From Bacteroidales bacterium (GTDB lineage: Bacteria > Bacteroidota > Bacteroidia > Bacteroidales > UBA4181): a stretch of 30,636 nt of DNA. The notes under the pieces are model-generated. The model had not been told where the DNA came from. It was given only the letters and a program-made list of their open reading frames with translations, and did no database searches. Where the stretch lies: the NCBI GenBank assembly GCA_031259205.1, contig JAIRLS010000182.1:1-30636 (forward strand). Direction: 5' to 3'. The position numbers were made by a program, and so were the translations under genes. Positions 8,154-16,378 of this stretch are shown here, one piece after another (within the stretch, counting starts at the first letter, position 1; every line of letters begins with the position of its first letter).

Positions 8154-11100
8154 ATGACAGGATATATTTTAAGATTACTCCGTTATTTTTCCGTTCACAA
8201 AGCCCTTTTGTGGGGCATATTGGCGTTAAGCGCCATCCTGTTGACGCTGGCTTCGCTCAGGATTCGTTTCAAAGAAGACATTACGGGTTTTCTGTCAAAA
8301 GGACACGACAATGAGCGAATCAACCATGTTTACCAGCATCTGGGAGCGGCGAACAAACTGATGGTGCGCATTGCGCCGGCAGACGCGCCGGCAACGCCCG
8401 ACGCGGACACGCTGACGGCGGCTGTCGACCGCTTTACGGAACAAATACTCCGGGACGATACGCTAAATTATGTCAGGAGGATGGAATACAAGGTCGATCA
8501 GGAACAACGACTGGAGGTGGCGCGGTTTATTACGGAAAACATGCCCCTTTTCTTTACGGAAGCCGATTATCAACGCATGGATTCGCTGCTTAACGAGGAT
8601 TATCTGCGGCGGCAACTGAACGAAGGCAAACGATTGCTTTCCTCACCCGCAGGGATGATACTCAAACAAAGTTTCATTGCCGATCCCCTGCGCCTGTCGG
8701 CAGGCTTGCTGTCGCGCTTGCAGGACTTTCAGGCCGACGACCGGTACGGCGTTTACAACGATTATATTTTTACGAAGGACAGGGAAAAAGCCGTTATCAT
8801 GATCGAATCGGCTTTTTCGTCGAGCGAAACGGGCAACAATGCAAGGCTGATGGAAATGATCCACCGTGCGGCACGCGATACGGAAACATTTTTCGGTCAT
8901 CGAATAAAGATCAGTTGTTTCGGCGCGACAGATATTGCCCTGACCAACGCCCGACAAATCAAAAAAGACAGCCTGCTCTCCGGCCTGCTCTCATTAACGT
9001 TGATTTTCTTGCTGCTGATTTACGCTTTCCGAAATTTCCGCAGCCTCCTTGTGATCTTCCTTTCGCTGCTCTTCGGATGGCTGTTTGCCCTCGGTTTGCT
9101 TGCCGTACTGAAAACCGAAATCGACCTGATCGCCGTGGGTATCGCCTCCATCATTACCGGCATTGCCGTTAATTACCCCCTTCACCTGCTGGATCATTAC
9201 CGTCACGAACGGGACATGAAAACCGCCATCCGCCATATCGTCACGCCGCTCCTGATAGGCAATATTACCACAGTAGGCGCGTTCCTGAGCCTGCTCTTCA
9301 TTAACGCAGAAGCGATGCGCGATTTGGGACTTTTCGCCTCTCTGCTACTCGTGGGAACGATTTTGTTTGTACTGGTTTTCGTGCCTCACATGCCTTTCGC
9401 CGTTCCGGGAAAAAACAGCGCTCCCCTGCTGGGACGCAGGGAATTTGCACCGGAGAAGAACAAGTGGGTGGTACGTGCGGTCTTGCTGCTGTCCGTTGTG
9501 TTTGCCTTCCTGAGCCTCGACACACAGTTTGAAACCGACATGCAGGCCATTAACTACATGACCGACACCCAACAGGCCGATTTCAGGGAGATGGTGGCCA
9601 CGCTCAACAACGACGGTGAAACCGTTTATTTCGTGTCCGAAGGCGCAACGCCCGATGAGGCGCTGACGGCATACGAACAGGCTAAACCGCGCCTGGACAG
9701 CCTGACGCAAGCAGGAAACATATCAAAGATGTATGGCGTCGGTAGCTTCCTTCCCTCCCGCCGGATGCAACAGGAACGTATCGAACAGTGGCAACGCCTT
9801 TGGGCGACACATAACGAAATACTGCCCCTGCTGGCAAAATGCGCCGCCGAAACGGGTTTCCGGAAAGACGCTTTTTCCGCTTTTGAAAAGATGATCCTCC
9901 AACCGCCGGAAGTACACGACATCGACTATTTCTCCCCCCTGACGGAAACACTGGCTTCCGGCTACCTTGCCCGAATGTCCGGGCGCTTCATGGTAATGAA
10001 TATTCTCCATGCCCCCCAAAACCGGCTCGACGAATGCGAACATGCCCTGAACGGTATCAGCGACCGGTCGTTTGCCTTTGACGCAGGAACAATCAGCCGC
10101 AGGATCGTCGATACCCTGTCGGAGGATTTCAATATTGTGCTTTATGTCTGTAGCGTCATCGTTTTTGTCTTTTTATTTCTCACAATGGGAAGAATCGAAT
10201 TAAGTTTGCTGGCGTTTCTTCCGCTTATGGCAGGCTGGTGCTGGATTCTGGGCGTCATGAACCTGTTCGACATCCGTTTCAACATCGTAAACGTCATTCT
10301 GGCCACGCTGATATTCGGACAAGGGGACGACTATACCATTTTTATTACCGAAGGACTGATGTACGAGAATGCCTGCGGGAAAAAACTGCTGGCGTCGTAC
10401 AGGAACAGCATCGTCTTGTCGGCGTTAATCATGTTCACCGGTATCGGCGCACTGATTTTTGCCCGGCACCCCGCGCTTCACTCCCTTGCGGAGGTCACCG
10501 TCATCGGCATGTTGTCCGTGGTGTTGATGACCTTTGTCTTTCCGCCGGTGATCTTCCGCTGGTTAACCGTCCGGAAAGGCCTGAAACGCCCCATGCCCAT
10601 CACTTTGCTAAATTTTTTGTCCACCGTGTACGCCTTTTTGGTATTTCTGGTCGGCAGTGTAGGCACCACTCTTGCAGGATTCTTTCTGCTCTCCGTCTGC
10701 TCGAAAACCGAACGGAACAAACTGCTCTACCACCGGATTATATGCCGCATCTCCCGTTTTGTCATGGAGCATTTCCCGCAGGTACGACTGATTCGCGAGA
10801 ATCTCCCGGACGAAACTTTCGAAAAACCGGCCGTCATCATCTGCAACCACCAGTCGCACGTTGATTTGATGTGTATCCTGATGCTGCATCCGAAGATCAT
10901 TGTCCTGACCAACGATTGGGTATGGAACTCGCCGTTCTACGGGAGATTAATCAAATACGCCGACTTCTATCCCGTGTCCAACGGAGTGGAGGAAGCCGTC
11001 GGTCTGCTGAAAGAAGCCGTCGGAAGGGGATATTCCATCATGATCTTTCCGGAAGGCACACGTTCCGGGGACTGTTCCATCCAGCGTTTCCACAAAGGCG

Positions 11101-11696
11101 CTTTCTATCTTGCCGAACAGTTACAATTAGACCTTCTTCCGCTGATGGTCCACGGCGTCGGGCATATTTTCCCAAAAAAGGAATTTATGCTCCGCAAAGG
11201 AACGATACACGTCCGTATCATGAACCGCATCACCCCGCAGGACAAGCGTTTCGGCAACCATTACAGCGAACGCACCAAATTCGTCAGCAGGTTCTACCGG
11301 GAACAGTACGCTCAATGGGCTGAAGAAATAGAAACCGCCGGCTACTTCACAGACTTGGTGTATCATAACTACATATACAAAGGCCCGTCAATAGAACGCA
11401 CCGTCAGGAAAAACCTGAAACGTTTGAATAAAACGCTTGTCGGACAGCTTGCCGGATGCAGGCGGATAGGAGTGAAAAATTGCGGCTATGGAGAACTGGC
11501 GCTGCTACTGGCGCTCGTTTGCAAACACGCCGTCATCACCGCCTCCGAACCGGACGGGGAACGGCTGGCCGTTGCAACCCACTGCGCCGCCATACCCCAT
11601 AACCTGCACTATATCGCCGACGAACTGCCCGACGACCGTTACGACAGGATCATTGACTGCCGTGAACTGTTAACCGGGCAATTGATCGAAAAATGA
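8154..11696 (+). CDS. MMPL/RND-type exporter fused to a lysophospholipid-type acyltransferase and a methyltransferase-like domain
   Basis: A 1180-aa, three-part inner-membrane protein. Residues 1-850 form an MMPL/RND transporter: TM1 at about 17-37, a periplasmic loop, a TM block at 272-420, TM at 437-455, a second loop, and a TM block at 658-850. The second half has the DY pair expected for proton coupling (Asp725-Asp726-Tyr727 in GQGDDYTIF); the matching place in the first half reads Asn340-Tyr341 (GIAVNYPLHLL). Residues about 885-1050 are a PlsC-type acyltransferase with His899-x4-Asp904 (NHQSHVD) and FPEGTRS (965-971). Residues about 1080-1165 resemble a SAM methyltransferase fold (IGVKNCGYGELALLLA; SEPDGERLAVA). 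MMPL-acyltransferase fusions are known from aryl polyene, flexirubin and related lipid clusters; no such cluster is here. Probably attaches acyl groups to, and exports, an envelope lipid (inference). Third gene after pgi-glnS. Confidence 0.85.
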   Translation: MTGYILRLLRYFSVHKALLWGILALSAILLTLASLRIRFKEDITGFLSKGHDNERINHVYQHLGAANKLMVRIAPADAPATPDADTLTAAVDRFTEQILRDDTLNYVRRMEYKVDQEQRLEVARFITENMPLFFTEADYQRMDSLLNEDYLRRQLNEGKRLLSSPAGMILKQSFIADPLRLSAGLLSRLQDFQADDRYGVYNDYIFTKDREKAVIMIESAFSSSETGNNARLMEMIHRAARDTETFFGHRIKISCFGATDIALTNARQIKKDSLLSGLLSLTLIFLLLIYAFRNFRSLLVIFLSLLFGWLFALGLLAVLKTEIDLIAVGIASIITGIAVNYPLHLLDHYRHERDMKTAIRHIVTPLLIGNITTVGAFLSLLFINAEAMRDLGLFASLLLVGTILFVLVFVPHMPFAVPGKNSAPLLGRREFAPEKNKWVVRAVLLLSVVFAFLSLDTQFETDMQAINYMTDTQQADFREMVATLNNDGETVYFVSEGATPDEALTAYEQAKPRLDSLTQAGNISKMYGVGSFLPSRRMQQERIEQWQRLWATHNEILPLLAKCAAETGFRKDAFSAFEKMILQPPEVHDIDYFSPLTETLASGYLARMSGRFMVMNILHAPQNRLDECEHALNGISDRSFAFDAGTISRRIVDTLSEDFNIVLYVCSVIVFVFLFLTMGRIELSLLAFLPLMAGWCWILGVMNLFDIRFNIVNVILATLIFGQGDDYTIFITEGLMYENACGKKLLASYRNSIVLSALIMFTGIGALIFARHPALHSLAEVTVIGMLSVVLMTFVFPPVIFRWLTVRKGLKRPMPITLLNFLSTVYAFLVFLVGSVGTTLAGFFLLSVCSKTERNKLLYHRIICRISRFVMEHFPQVRLIRENLPDETFEKPAVIICNHQSHVDLMCILMLHPKIIVLTNDWVWNSPFYGRLIKYADFYPVSNGVEEAVGLLKEAVGRGYSIMIFPEGTRSGDCSIQRFHKGAFYLAEQLQLDLLPLMVHGVGHIFPKKEFMLRKGTIHVRIMNRITPQDKRFGNHYSERTKFVSRFYREQYAQWAEEIETAGYFTDLVYHNYIYKGPSIERTVRKNLKRLNKTLVGQLAGCRRIGVKNCGYGELALLLALVCKHAVITASEPDGERLAVATHCAAIPHNLHYIADELPDDRYDRIIDCRELLTGQLIEK

Positions 11697-11703
11697 CGTT
11701 TTG

Positions 11704-11735
11704 TTGGCCGGTATCAATATTTATGATTATTTTTG
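11704..11735 (+). promoter_or_regulatory. Promoter of argC
   Basis: TTG (11704-11706), 21-bp spacer, then TATTTTTG (11728-11735), matching the Bacteroidetes -33/-7 pattern. The ATG of argC follows 19 bp after the -7 element. It starts right after the stop of the exporter fusion, so argC is likely a separate unit. Confidence 0.6.
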
Positions 11736-11754
11736 TGCCTGAAAAATAATCACG

Positions 11755-12738
11755 ATGATACGAGTTGGCATTACAGGCGGTGCGGGATATACGGGAGGCG
11801 AGTTGCTTCGTATCCTGTTGCGTCATCCCGAAACCGAGATCTCTTTTGTTCACAGTAACAGTCATGCCGGTCGGCCGCTCTACACGGCGCACAGCGACCT
11901 GTACGGCGATACCGGCCTGTGTTTTACGGACAAGGCGTCCGACGCCGATGTACTGTTTCTTTGCATGGGACACGGCAAATCGGCAGCCTTTCTCAACGAA
12001 CAGCCTTTGTCCGGACATCCGCGAATTATCGACTTGAGTCAGGATTTCCGCAACGAACCGGTATTCCATACTAAAGACGGACAAGAGTGGAATTTCGTGT
12101 ATGGTTTGCCCGAATACAACCGCGAAAAGATACGGAAGGCGCATTATGTCGCCAATCCGGGCTGTTTTGCCACGGCTTTCCAATTGGCTTTGCTGCCGCT
12201 GGCGCAGGCAGGACTGCTCGCCGGCGAAGTACACGCGAACGGTATCACCGGATCTACGGGAGCGGGACAAACTTTGTCTTCCACCTCGCATTTCAGTTGG
12301 CGCAACAACAATGTTTCCATGTACAAGCCCTTCACTCATCAACACCTGATAGAAGTACGCAGGACGCTCGAAACGATCGCCGCAAAAGATATACCCGAAT
12401 TGAATTTCCTTCCCGTGCGCGGAGACTTCACGCGAGGTATTTTCCTTTCGGCATACACGTACACCGACAAAACGGCAGAAGAACTGACCGGCTTATACCG
12501 GAATTTCTACGCCGGCGCCGCCTTTACCTTTGTGCGCGACAGCGACGTCAGCCTTAAAGAGGTAGCAGGCACCAACAAATGTTTGCTGCGAGTGGAAAAG
12601 TACGGCCATAAAGTCCTGATCACCTCTGTTATTGACAATCTGATAAAAGGCGCTTCCGGACAAGCCGTACAAAACATGAACCTGATGTTCGGGTTGGATG
12701 AAAAAACCGGTTTGGATCTGAAATCCATCGCATTTTAA
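11755..12738 (+). CDS. argC: N-acetyl-gamma-glutamyl-phosphate reductase
   Basis: Third step of arginine synthesis: NADPH-dependent reduction of N-acetyl-glutamyl phosphate to the semialdehyde. The 327-aa product opens MIRVGITGGAGYTGGELLR (dinucleotide-binding GxTGxxGxxG) and carries the catalytic Cys137 in NPGCFATA; SSTSHFSWRNNN and LNFLPVRGDFTRG are also family features. ATG 11755 is the natural start. It stands alone here, although many Bacteroidetes keep argC beside argG and argD. It converges with the SGNH hydrolase gene, with only 9 bp between the two stop codons, so the transcripts probably overlap. Confidence 0.95.
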   Translation: MIRVGITGGAGYTGGELLRILLRHPETEISFVHSNSHAGRPLYTAHSDLYGDTGLCFTDKASDADVLFLCMGHGKSAAFLNEQPLSGHPRIIDLSQDFRNEPVFHTKDGQEWNFVYGLPEYNREKIRKAHYVANPGCFATAFQLALLPLAQAGLLAGEVHANGITGSTGAGQTLSSTSHFSWRNNNVSMYKPFTHQHLIEVRRTLETIAAKDIPELNFLPVRGDFTRGIFLSAYTYTDKTAEELTGLYRNFYAGAAFTFVRDSDVSLKEVAGTNKCLLRVEKYGHKVLITSVIDNLIKGASGQAVQNMNLMFGLDEKTGLDLKSIAF

Positions 12739-12747
12739 ACTCGACGG

Positions 12748-14232
12748 CTATTCGCTCCGGCCTGCAAGAGAAGACGCCTGTTCCTTTTTCAGAAATTTCC
12801 AGTATTCGGCAGCCCAGGCTTTACAAAAAAGTTCTCCGACGATTTTGGCCCCTGCGACGGTAAAATGGACAAAATCCTTGTTGGCCAGCGGAGGATCGGC
12901 AAGCGCCCACGACGGCATGGAATTTTCCCCGCCCATCGCCTCGAAAAGATCCCAGAATACGCAGCCGTATTGTAAGGCTGTTTCCCGTTGCACTTTGCGT
13001 ATTTCGGAGACTGCGGGATCCGTGATGTATCCGTCGGGTGAATTTTGGGACATGTCGCCGACGCCAATCACGATAATCAGCAAATCGGGCGACAGCGATT
13101 GCAACGCAGTAAGCTGTCGCGCCATAAGTCGGGCATAATAATCGCCATTCCCTTTGTATTTGGTTACCGCATTGGCGCCAAACTGAAATATCACCGCTTT
13201 CACATCCATCATGGCATACATCTGTTTCAACTGACGACTGTCGATCTGTGTAAATTCCATGCCGGCGCTTCCCCGCAGGGGGATATTATCCACTGCAATA
13301 CCGGAAGCGCCGTCAAGCATGATACCGTACACGTCGGGCAGGGAGCGGGAACTCAATGACAAGTGTAATGACTGCTGTGGCCGGTCGAATCTCCACAATA
13401 CGGAAGCCACTGACGGCACGGGATTTAGCCGCTGTGTGTCGGTATGGTTCACTGTCGCCGACACAGGACAGTGACTGTTGCCGTAGAAAAACCTGACATG
13501 TGTGAAACGGCGTGCCGTCTGGTAACCGAAACCGACAGGCATTAAACCTATATGCGCGACGGTATCGGCAGTATCGGTCGTCACATAGCGGGCAAAGGCG
13601 CCGGCAACGCCGTAGCATCCGTGCGAAATGGAATCTTTTTTCCTGTTCTGCACCGAAAAACGAACCCATTGAGCAGATACATCCTGTTGAAAACTCCTTG
13701 AGTTATCCGAAGCCGGCACAACAGGAAGATATCCGCAACCCATCCCGCCGAAGTTTTTTTGCATGTAGTTGCGTATGGTTGAAGTAATACGGTCGCTCTC
13801 AATTTGCGAATCACTGTAATGCAGGATACGAACAGGTTGCCGACGGTTACCGCCCGCCCTGACATATCTGAACAGGGAATACATCAGCGTGTCTTTGCCT
13901 TCGGGCAGCACAAAAGGATGCTCGCAGGTTATTACGCCGTCCATCGCCTTGTCTTTGCGGATATGGGGGAAAGTATCCTTCCCTGCAAAGGCGGTGAACA
14001 TCGTATCGGCGTCGAACAAAACGGTGTCTGCTTTTTTGACAGTGTCTACAGAAGAGATAATATCCCGAATGTCCTTATAACCGGATGAGTCCACCCCCCA
14101 CCATTGGCGGAACGACGGAAAATACAGCGTTGTTCCCATTATTTTCCATCCATCGGCAGGAAAAACCGACGAAATGATAAAAATAACCGTTATCACACAT
14201 AACCCGAAGCCGAAAATACGAATTGGTTTCAA
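12748..14232 (-). CDS. SGNH/GDSL-family hydrolase with N-terminal membrane anchor
   Basis: A 494-aa exported protein. Residues 7-24 (FGFGLCVITVIFIISSVF) form a signal anchor. SGNH blocks are visible: ILHYSDSQIESDR (nucleophile Ser142), GMGCGYLP (block II Gly), FQFGANAV (block III Gly-x-Asn) and DFVHFT near residue 465 (Asp-x-x-His). Such proteins often deacylate or O-acetylate glycans and commonly pair with an MBOAT acyltransferase in Bacteroidetes; no MBOAT gene is present here, so the substrate is unknown. The start appears to be TTG 14232: no in-frame ATG lies between the upstream TAA and the anchor, and a -7 element (14259-14266) sits just upstream. It converges with argC. Confidence 0.8.
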   Translation of the reverse strand: MKPIRIFGFGLCVITVIFIISSVFPADGWKIMGTTLYFPSFRQWWGVDSSGYKDIRDIISSVDTVKKADTVLFDADTMFTAFAGKDTFPHIRKDKAMDGVITCEHPFVLPEGKDTLMYSLFRYVRAGGNRRQPVRILHYSDSQIESDRITSTIRNYMQKNFGGMGCGYLPVVPASDNSRSFQQDVSAQWVRFSVQNRKKDSISHGCYGVAGAFARYVTTDTADTVAHIGLMPVGFGYQTARRFTHVRFFYGNSHCPVSATVNHTDTQRLNPVPSVASVLWRFDRPQQSLHLSLSSRSLPDVYGIMLDGASGIAVDNIPLRGSAGMEFTQIDSRQLKQMYAMMDVKAVIFQFGANAVTKYKGNGDYYARLMARQLTALQSLSPDLLIIVIGVGDMSQNSPDGYITDPAVSEIRKVQRETALQYGCVFWDLFEAMGGENSMPSWALADPPLANKDFVHFTVAGAKIVGELFCKAWAAEYWKFLKKEQASSLAGRSE

Positions 14233-14258
14233 ATGATACTTGAGATGAAAAACAGAAG

Positions 14259-14266
14259 CAAAGATA
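14259..14266 (-). promoter_or_regulatory. -7 promoter element of the SGNH hydrolase gene
   Basis: TATCTTTG on the minus strand, a full match to TAnnTTTG, 26 bp before the TTG start. No TTG is found at the usual -33 spacing. It supports the non-ATG start, since it leaves a short leader and no usable ATG before the anchor. Confidence 0.45.
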
Positions 14267-14398
14267 TTAAAAATTTAGAAGCCAAGAAAATCTGTTAGTG
14301 GCGTTCCCCGGACAGGCGGTTATAAAACACTGAAAACAACCCCAAAAGCGGCATTTCTGCTTTCTAAAAATAATTACCGGATTTTTTCATTTCCTGCG

Positions 14399-14430
14399 TT
14401 TGGAATATCTGAGTTTTTCATGTAATTTTG
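14399..14430 (+). promoter_or_regulatory. Promoter of pyrB-crcB
   Basis: TTTG (14399-14402), 20-bp spacer, TAATTTTG (14423-14430): a full consensus. The TTGGAA at the -33 element and the 20 bases at 14412-14431 also occur at the promoter at 217-248. Because the -7 element ends at 14430, any start codon before about 14440 is excluded, which fixes pyrB at ATG 14452. Confidence 0.7.
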
Positions 14431-14451
14431 CCTGACAAATACATCGTTGCC

Positions 14452-15372
14452 ATGCAAAATCGAAGTTTGGTTTCCATTAGTGATTACAATAAGGATGAAT
14501 ATCTTGATATTCTGCGACTCGCTGCGAAGTGCGAACAGAATCCGAATCAGAACATTCTTTCGGGAAAAATCGTCGGGACGCTCTTTTTTGAGCCGTCGAC
14601 CCGTACGCGGTTAAGTTTTGAAACAGCGGTACAGCGGTTGGGAGGCCGCGTAGTCGGATTTGCCGACGCCGGCTGTTCGAGCATTACCAAAGGCGAGACA
14701 CTCAAGGATACCATCATGATGGTGAGCAACTATGTGGATTTGATCATCATGCGACATCCGCTGGAAGGGAGCGCCCGTTATGCCAGCGAAATAGCCTCCG
14801 TTCCGGTGGTCAATGCGGGCGACGGCGCTAACCAGCATCCTTCGCAAACCCTGCTTGACCTGTATTCCATTCAAAAAACACAGGGAACCCTCGAAAATCT
14901 GAATATCTTTATGATCGGCGACTTGAAATACGGGCGTACCGTCCATTCTTTGCTGATGGCGCTTTCGTATTTCAACCCTTCCTTTTGGTTTATTTCTCCG
15001 GAGGCGCTGAAAATGCCGGTCGAACACAAAATGTACCTTCATTCGCGGGGCATTCGTTTCTTTGAATATCCGGAATTTATCGACCTTTTGCCCGAAGCGG
15101 ATATCGTCTATATGACACGTGTACAGAAAGAGCGTTTTTCGGATCCGATGGAATATGAGAAAAACAAGAACGCCTATTTGCTGAACAACGCCATGCTGAC
15201 CGGCGCCAAACCTACCATGCGCGTACTCCACCCGTTGCCGCGCGTTAACGAAATAGATACGGACGTGGACGACAATCCCAAAGCCTATTACTTCACACAG
15301 GCGCTCAATGGAATGTATGTGCGGCAGGCCATCATTGCCAAAGCGCTCAACCTGACACACAAACTGAACTGA
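14452..15372 (+). CDS. pyrB: Aspartate carbamoyltransferase catalytic subunit
   Basis: Makes N-carbamoyl-aspartate from carbamoyl phosphate and aspartate, the committed step of pyrimidine synthesis. The 306-aa product has FFEPSTRTR (45-53, carbamoyl phosphate loop), KGETLKDT (80-87), HPSQ (129-132) and HPLPR (260-264). The frame is open from 14428, but those first codons lie inside the -7 promoter element, so ATG 14452 is the start. No pyrI regulatory-chain gene follows, although pyrB-pyrI pairs are usual in Bacteroides; crcB comes 11 bp after the stop instead. Confidence 0.96.
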   Translation: MQNRSLVSISDYNKDEYLDILRLAAKCEQNPNQNILSGKIVGTLFFEPSTRTRLSFETAVQRLGGRVVGFADAGCSSITKGETLKDTIMMVSNYVDLIIMRHPLEGSARYASEIASVPVVNAGDGANQHPSQTLLDLYSIQKTQGTLENLNIFMIGDLKYGRTVHSLLMALSYFNPSFWFISPEALKMPVEHKMYLHSRGIRFFEYPEFIDLLPEADIVYMTRVQKERFSDPMEYEKNKNAYLLNNAMLTGAKPTMRVLHPLPRVNEIDTDVDDNPKAYYFTQALNGMYVRQAIIAKALNLTHKLN

Positions 15373-15383
15373 TCGCCGGCGAT

Positions 15384-15761
15384 ATGCAAAATCTCTTTTG
15401 GACAGGATTGGGAGGCGCTTTGGGGAGCATGCTGCGCTACCTCGCTACCCGGTTTATAACCGAACACATCAGTCGTTTTCCTGCCGTTTACGGCACTTTT
15501 GCAGTAAACATCACCGGAAGCCTGCTGTTGGGCGTTATTTACGGATTGTCCGAAAGGTACAACCTGTTTTCGCCGCAGTTGCGCTCTCTGCTGGCCACCG
15601 GACTGTGTGGCGGATTTACCACCTTTTCGGCCTTTGCCTGCGACAATGTACGGCTACTGCAAAACGGACAGCACGGCATCGCGGCCGTTTATATCCTGTG
15701 CAGCGTCATATCGTGCATTGCAGCCGCCTTTGCAGGTACGGCAATCGTCAAAATAAGTTAG
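15384..15761 (+). CDS. crcB: Fluoride-specific channel Fluc/CrcB
   Basis: A 125-aa, four-helix membrane protein that exports fluoride as an antiparallel dimer. Family motifs: GGALGSMLRY near the start, GTFAVNITGSLLLG (the conserved Asn of the pore region) and GLCGGFTTFSAFACD (the TTFSxF phenylalanine track). It begins 11 bp after pyrB and shares its promoter. No fluoride riboswitch is visible in this short gap. It is the last gene before the palindrome island. Confidence 0.94.
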   Translation: MQNLFWTGLGGALGSMLRYLATRFITEHISRFPAVYGTFAVNITGSLLLGVIYGLSERYNLFSPQLRSLLATGLCGGFTTFSAFACDNVRLLQNGQHGIAAVYILCSVISCIAAAFAGTAIVKIS

Positions 15762-15949
15762 AGGATCCGGAAACTTACAAAGCGTATCTCCCCGATAAAA
15801 AAGAAGGGGGAAAACGGATGCGGGAATCAAAAAATACGGTTCATTCTTTTTTTGAGGCGCTATTGGTCAACGGACTGTTCCATCGGTGTTTTGTTTCCCG
15901 CTTTCTTCCCATCTCTCTTAAAAGTCCTGAAAGGAATTGGTTTTCATCA

Positions 15950-16171
15950 CCGCCGGTCGCTGACCGGCGGAAAGGAGGCCTCCCGCAGCAGTGCGGCTGC
16001 CTGAATTGAAAATCGACGCAGTCAACGGCAGGACAAGTACTGCCTTTCAGACAGAAGAAGCTACGGACAGGGTTCCGCAGGTCGTTGACCTGCGGTTATG
16101 AAAGTTACGTCCTTTCAGGACGTTCCGCATTATCCAAAGGGGATGCGCATTCAGACGCACGCCGTGCGTCT
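15950..16171. repeat. Palindrome cluster (REP/miniature-element-like)
   Basis: Perfect hairpins: 15950-15970 (CCGCCGGTC, loop GCT, GACCGGCGG); 15974-15983 (GGAGGCCTCC); 15983-15996 (CCGCA/TGCGG); 16075-16095 (CCGCAGGTC, loop GTT, GACCTGCGG); 16107-16123 (ACGTCCT, loop TTC, AGGACGT); 16153-16171 (AGACGCACG, C, CGTGCGTCT). The first and fourth share the same 3-base-loop design (CCGC..GGTC-GYT-GACC..GCGG), so they look like members of one repeat family. None is followed by a T-run, so they are poor intrinsic terminators. Confidence 0.7.
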
Positions 16172-16176
16172 CTACC

Positions 16177-16205
16177 TTCGTGCCTTCGTGCCTTCGTGCC
16201 TTCGC
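16177..16205. repeat. 8-bp tandem repeat (TTCGTGCC)
   Basis: Three perfect TTCGTGCC units (16177-16200) and a partial fourth (TTCGC), directly after the last palindrome. Such CTTCGTG-type arrays are prone to slippage. Confidence 0.75.
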
Positions 16206-16293
16206 GCTATAGTGGAGGTCAGAAGAATTGTTTTTCATAGCACCTCAAAAAAAGAATTAACCAAATAAAGCCTGCACCGGCCAATAACGCTGA

Positions 16294-16364
16294 GTCCTTT
16301 TCATCTCACTTTTTTACTCGCTTAAAGCAGGAGCCATTCTATCCTGTTTATTTCGCATCCCTTA
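16294..16364. repeat. Dispersed intergenic repeat, copy 2
   Basis: Aligns with 4425-4490 (see that entry). It ends 15 bp before the stop of the yitT-family gene, so it would lie in that gene's 3' untranslated region. Confidence 0.5.
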
Positions 16365-16378
16365 ACCGACGTCTGTTT

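Larger units (their letters stand above)
15762..16378. other. 617-bp gene-free region with palindromes and tandem repeats
   Basis: No credible gene. 15762-15945 shows nothing clear. 15950-16171 carries at least five strong hairpins. 16177-16205 is an 8-bp tandem repeat. 16294-16364 is copy 2 of the dispersed repeat seen at 4425-4490. Short ORFs here (for example minus 16047-16238) are translations of the hairpins, not genes. Confidence 0.65.

Noticed and set aside
15373..15383. Fluoride riboswitch before crcB
   Set aside because: The 11-bp gap cannot hold the aptamer, and the pyrB leader shows no such fold.
15398..16009. 203-aa plus-strand ORF over crcB and the palindrome island
   Set aside because: It is out of frame with crcB, which is a clear gene, and its tail is translated hairpin repeat.
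15950..16205. CRISPR array
   Set aside because: The palindromes differ in sequence and spacing and there is no regular repeat-spacer pattern or cas gene.
16047..16238. 63-aa minus-strand ORF in the palindrome island
   Set aside because: It is a translation of the hairpins and the TTCGTGCC array; such ORFs arise wherever the repeat occurs.
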